The notes beneath the pieces were generated by a model. The model was not told the origin of the DNA. It saw only the letters and a program-made list of their open reading frames with translations, and ran no database searches. A stretch of DNA of 64,000 nucleotides. It comes from Steinernema hermaphroditum. Lineage: Eukaryota > Nematoda > Chromadorea > Rhabditida > Steinernematidae. Location of the stretch: positions 3,844,001 to 3,908,000 of the forward strand of contig CM059625.1 of NCBI GenBank assembly GCA_030435675.1, written 5' to 3'. The position numbers and the translations under genes were made by a program. Numbering within the stretch: the first letter of the stretch is position 1; each line of letters begins with the position of its first letter. Below are positions 60,901 through 64,000 of the stretch, piece after piece.

Positions 60901-61748
60901 ACCTAACAGAAAATGTTCATCTGGCGACCCTGGTTGAAAATTCGGAAGAAATCCAATCATTTACCACCTTGGACAAAGAATAGTCTTGCTTGCTGGATTA
61001 CAGTCAGACCTAAGATCGACAATGGGCAGGAAGTAAGTATTAAAGGACAAAAATGAATCAATTGTCGTATTGTGGCGTTGGCTACGCGTTAGCTTGTTAT
61101 TTGCGAGGCAATTCTTTTGACTAGAATCAATCACAGAATATACTCAAAACTCTGTTCGCTCTGAATAATTTTTGAACTTTCGCAGCTTCTCGTCGATCCC
61201 ATTTCAATTGTCATTTTTCAGGTTTGGTCGGAGAAATATGGTCATCACGTTCGCCAGTCTAAACTCCCTCACTTTGGTCTTGTACGTAATATTAGCTGCT
61301 ATACACAAATCTGTTTCTTGGGCCAACTACGGCTGTTTGGTCTGTCTCCTCATGTACGGCTACACCTACGGGTAAGATCAGCGTTGTGTTACATCCTATT
61401 CACTCCTTCAGCTGTGGCGTTGGTCCGATCTCCTGGTTCCTGAGCTCAGAACTAGTCCCTCAACGTCATCGATCGCTGGTTCAGTCGTTGTGCTACGCGA
61501 TCAACACGTTGATGGTTGTGATCACTACATTCACAGTCCTGCCCCTCTACAACGTAATAGGAGCGTATGCATTCATACCTCTCTACATCATTCCTTCGAC
61601 TTGTTCTTTAATCTACCTCTTCATGTACCTGCCAGAGACAAAGTCAAGGGAAATTCATGAGATCGTAAACGAGCTGAAGGGCAAAAAGGCGCCGAAGCAA
61701 ATCGGCAGAGTTTATCCGGTTCCTCCCGACTATCCACCATCGTTTTAA
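57932..61748 (+). CDS. SLC2/GLUT-like sugar transporter (major facilitator superfamily)
   Basis: Eight exons join in phase: 57932-58079, 58603-58725, 58770-58924, 58974-59121, 59760-60010, 60054-60202, 61222-61371 and 61412-61748 (486 residues). Twelve membrane spans are readable. Sugar-porter signatures are present: FLNDRYGRK after TM2, FAGRIMVSVATAVTYQSQILYLQE near TM4-5, FPIPETPKFL after TM6, ERFGRRNMV after TM8, and LPETKSREIHEI after TM12. The PETKGR element has Ser for Gly. In TM7 the QLS/QQLSG motif of classical GLUTs is not visible (LWSLLLSSTFFLT there instead), so substrate may differ from glucose. Proteins of this class sit in the plasma membrane and move hexoses by facilitated diffusion. 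Intron 4 carries a hAT-type MITE. The gene converges on the bestrophin gene, with 128 bases between their stops. Confidence 0.88.
59179..59455. mobile_element. hAT-type MITE with long terminal inverted repeats
   Basis: A 277-bp element starts TAGGGATGCACCGGAACGGA and ends with the reverse complement (TCCGGTGCATCCCTA). Arms of about 85 bp pair over nearly their full length. It is flanked by a perfect 8-bp direct repeat CTAAATAC (59171-59178 and 59456-59463). An 8-bp target duplication and a TAGGG-type terminus fit the hAT superfamily. Each arm has GGGTTCGAAYC, resembling a tRNA-type RNA polymerase III B box. It is non-coding and sits in transporter intron 4 (59122-59759). Confidence 0.85.
60203..61221 (+). 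other. 1.0-kb intron of the transporter gene
   Basis: Opens GTACGT after GAAAG and closes TTTTTCAG before GTTTGG. Nothing recognisable lies inside. Confidence 0.6.
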
Positions 61749-61876
61749 CTGTATATAACTATGTACATACGGTCGACTAAGTATAAATCAATTGTTGTTT
61801 TGTGATATACGTTTAAATTGAGCTTCATGTCAGAGACAGTAACTCTACCAGTATGTGAACAAAGATAGACTATGGC

Positions 61877-63981
61877 TTAGTCGGAAGCGGTGTCTCTGTC
61901 ACCGAGACTCCACCTCATCTTCCCAGGTGCTGACGAGGAATTGCGACGCAGCTGAGGAGTGCTGGCTGAGGTTTTGCGTTCCTTACGATCCTGGCGTTTC
62001 CTTCGCTCTTCTATGGCCGACCGAATCTGTTGGTTATCTTCGTCTTCGTCGTCGCTGGAGTACTCAAAGGCTTCGTTGTCAGCTGCTCGTTTCACCTCCT
62101 TCACCGTGAAGGGGCGTATTTCCGTTTCGGTACCATTGTCTATCCGACCTGCAACGTGGTATGTATCATCCTAATTGTATGGAATAGTAGTTTGAAGTAC
62201 ATCGTACATTATATGAATATTTGCTTTGACACCGGGGGAACTTACAGGTTGAAGACTTATGACTGTCAGTGCCGCGAGACATCGACTTCACCAGTGTCTC
62301 CTTTCGGATGTCATTTGAAGCTGTGCTTTTTCGGCGTACACTTGTGCCTTCCACTGAAACACCGCTAATGCTTGCGGTTGGGGAATCTAAAAGCTAGCTT
62401 AATATTCTGGACTGACAGAATAAAGTCAACCTGTACTGTTAGAATTTGCTGTTTTTCTAACTTTCTCCTGTTCCTCTTCTTGGATCACTGGCAGCAGTTC
62501 ATTCACTGTCCAAGTGCCCGAATTAGCCGCACGCTCAACGTCTTCCCCATGCTGAGTCTGTTCGAGAATTGTGTTTAGTTGATTTTGATCAACGTTTTCG
62601 ATTGCTCCAGGAATAGAGGTGTGGAGTGAGTACCCGAAATTGGACACTACGGTTTGACTGAAAGGGTTTGTGTGGCTGTCCATGAACACAGATGAGCACA
62701 TGCTGCTGTTCCTAAGAGGTGATCACGTCTACGTTTGCCTTTCCTGCCAGAATTACCTTGATATCCCGTTTGGATGCCAGTTTCGGGCGTTGTCGGTTTT
62801 TGAGGGCAGACGAGCGCTTGTTGAATACATGCCGTTAAACTTATCTGGTGGAAGATCAATCGAGCTTTCGGAATCTGAGCCAAACAGTTAGGTCAATGGA
62901 TCGAATAGCGCGTTACCTTGTCGGCTACGCCGAGAGCACTGTCTTGAGAATTTCCGTTTTAAGAAGTCTCCAAATCGCGATGAGCGTTCATGGAATGAGA
63001 AATTCCTTCCGTTGAAGTTTTGATCGGCACTGTAAGTGATAATCTTATATAACAAACGAAGTGGTACGTTCACTAAAAGTCAAGGATGTATTGACTACTG
63101 AATCTGTCATAACCATTGTACACTTCCAATGTAATGTCGATGGAAAAGTTATGAGCCATGCAGAAAGCGCTTACCTCCCACTTCTCGGAAAATGATGATT
63201 CAACACAGGCACGACATCAGAATTCTCATCGGTCCCAAAAATACTCGTTCTCCGATCTGGTCCAGCTCCCACAGTGGAAGATGTCGTTGAGAACAGTCGT
63301 TTCTTTCGAGGACGCAACATGAATGTGTCGTCAGCAATGTTCCTATAATTGCAATGCGATATTTCTTTCTTTCCCGCACATCGAACATACAAATCTGAGC
63401 AAGATCCTACGATGGGGTTGTAAGGTCTTTGAGCGCTTTCTACAGTGTACAACAGCTCTGGAACGGACGTCTCCCAGAAGATGTCCTTCTCCAGCTCCGG
63501 GCACCGATTGTACCCGTCGTCAACAATTGAAAATCCGACCTAGTAAGTAATGTGTCAGTGAATAGTACGCAAGATTTTGTGTACTTGAAGATTACGATCA
63601 ATGATGTAATTGGTTTCGAAGTCATCGTCATCTTCGCCAAGAGGATTCAGCAACACTTCCGCCACTTTGATCCATCCAACATAGAAAAGGAACTGGAGAA
63701 TAGTCATTATGGGCACTTTCAGATCAATCTGAATTTTGAGCACCTAATATGAGCTCTGGTTCAGAACTCACTCACTGATCGAGCGTTAGGAATATTCCTG
63801 TCGGTTATGAGGTATTGTCGTCCCATTAAAGCGATGATGAAGTAGCTTCTGACGGCCAGATTGACGACTTGCGTGTAGACAAGTGGGACGGGGACCCAGT
63901 CGTACAAGGTGAGGTTCAGCACTTGAACACGAAACTGACGAAGTTTCTGAAAGTGCTCCAGAATAAACACCATCCAGCCCA
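61877..63981 (-). CDS. Bestrophin chloride channel, partial (5' exons beyond window)
   Basis: Nine minus-strand exons are in the window: 63981-63776, 63728-63585, 63539-63391, 63342-63175, 63029-62917, 62874-62757, 62657-62437, 62353-62246 and 62148-61877 (stop). They encode about 500 residues. The first opens in the middle of the membrane part: [19 protein letters not shown] matches the bestrophin [14 protein letters not shown] block. Next comes [25 protein letters not shown], quoted in two parts here: [16 protein letters not shown] and EDDDDFETN, the calcium clasp. The remaining 350 residues are a low-complexity cytoplasmic tail, poorly conserved in the family and ending in an acidic [10 protein letters not shown] and a basic [11 protein letters not shown] run. 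Bestrophins are pentameric calcium-activated chloride channels. The N-terminal spans and the selectivity neck lie past position 64000, so start and full length are unknown. The intron at 63343-63390 is 48 nt and in frame. Confidence 0.93.
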
Positions 63982-64000
63982 CTTAATAACTTATCAACCC

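Noticed and set aside
52739..64000. CRISPR arrays, bacterial operons or phage genes
   Set aside because: No spaced repeats or bacterial gene structure anywhere in the window; all genes have spliceosomal introns.

Overview
The window reads as nematode nuclear DNA. Genes are broken by very short introns (most 43-55 nt, with acceptors of the TTTCAG/TTTTAG kind). Several start codons sit just behind an unpaired 3' splice acceptor, as expected for spliced-leader trans-splicing. The proteins are nematode types: a TWK-like K2P channel, an RSP-5-like SR protein, a BRA-like MYND protein, a CYD-1-like cyclin D and an NRPS-1-like nonribosomal peptide synthetase. Roughly balanced base composition and compact introns suggest a rhabditid-like lineage; genus cannot be fixed from the sequence alone.

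Layout, left to right: (1) 0.2-1.9 kb, + strand, a five-exon two-pore potassium channel with unusual selectivity filters; (2) 2.5-2.9 kb, - strand, SmD1; (3) 4.8-6.0 kb, + strand, a single-RRM SR splicing factor whose only intron is GC-AG; (4) 9.9-10.5 kb, + strand, a small acidic prothymosin-like nuclear protein; (5) 14.5-17.0 kb, + strand, eIF2B epsilon; (6) 23.1-30.7 kb, + strand, cyclin D with a 5.7 kb intron; (7) 31.4-32.9 kb, - strand, a protein with two MADF/Myb-like domains; (8) 34.1-34.7 kb, + strand, a MYND zinc-finger protein; (9) 35.0-46.9 kb, - strand, a complete 3,859-residue NRPS; (10) 50.1-51.5 kb, + strand, a LAPTM-like four-span membrane protein; (11) 52.7-55.9 kb, - strand, a 14-exon multi-CUB type I membrane protein; (12) 57.9-61.7 kb, + strand, an SLC2-like sugar transporter; (13) 61.9 kb to beyond the right edge, - strand, a bestrophin chloride channel lacking its 5' exons.

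The genes are not a functional cluster: splicing, translation and cell-cycle housekeeping genes lie beside membrane proteins. The standout is the NRPS, whose order (T-C-A-T-C-A-T-C-A-T-C-T-TE) matches the nematode NRPS-1 that works with a polyketide synthase (PKS-1) to make nemamide-type hormones. No PKS gene is in the window, so the partner must act in trans. Its first carrier domain is ACP-like, which fits a hand-over from a polyketide partner.

Intergenic stretches carry repeat remnants. These include a clean hAT-type MITE with an 8-bp target duplication inside a transporter intron, a LINE 3'-end fragment near 52 kb with a related block near 18 kb, an exact 56-bp tandem duplication near 33.8 kb, and a diverged direct repeat at 48.1/48.5 kb. 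I assigned exons by hand from reading frame, phase and GT/GC-AG boundaries; no expression evidence or database search was available.
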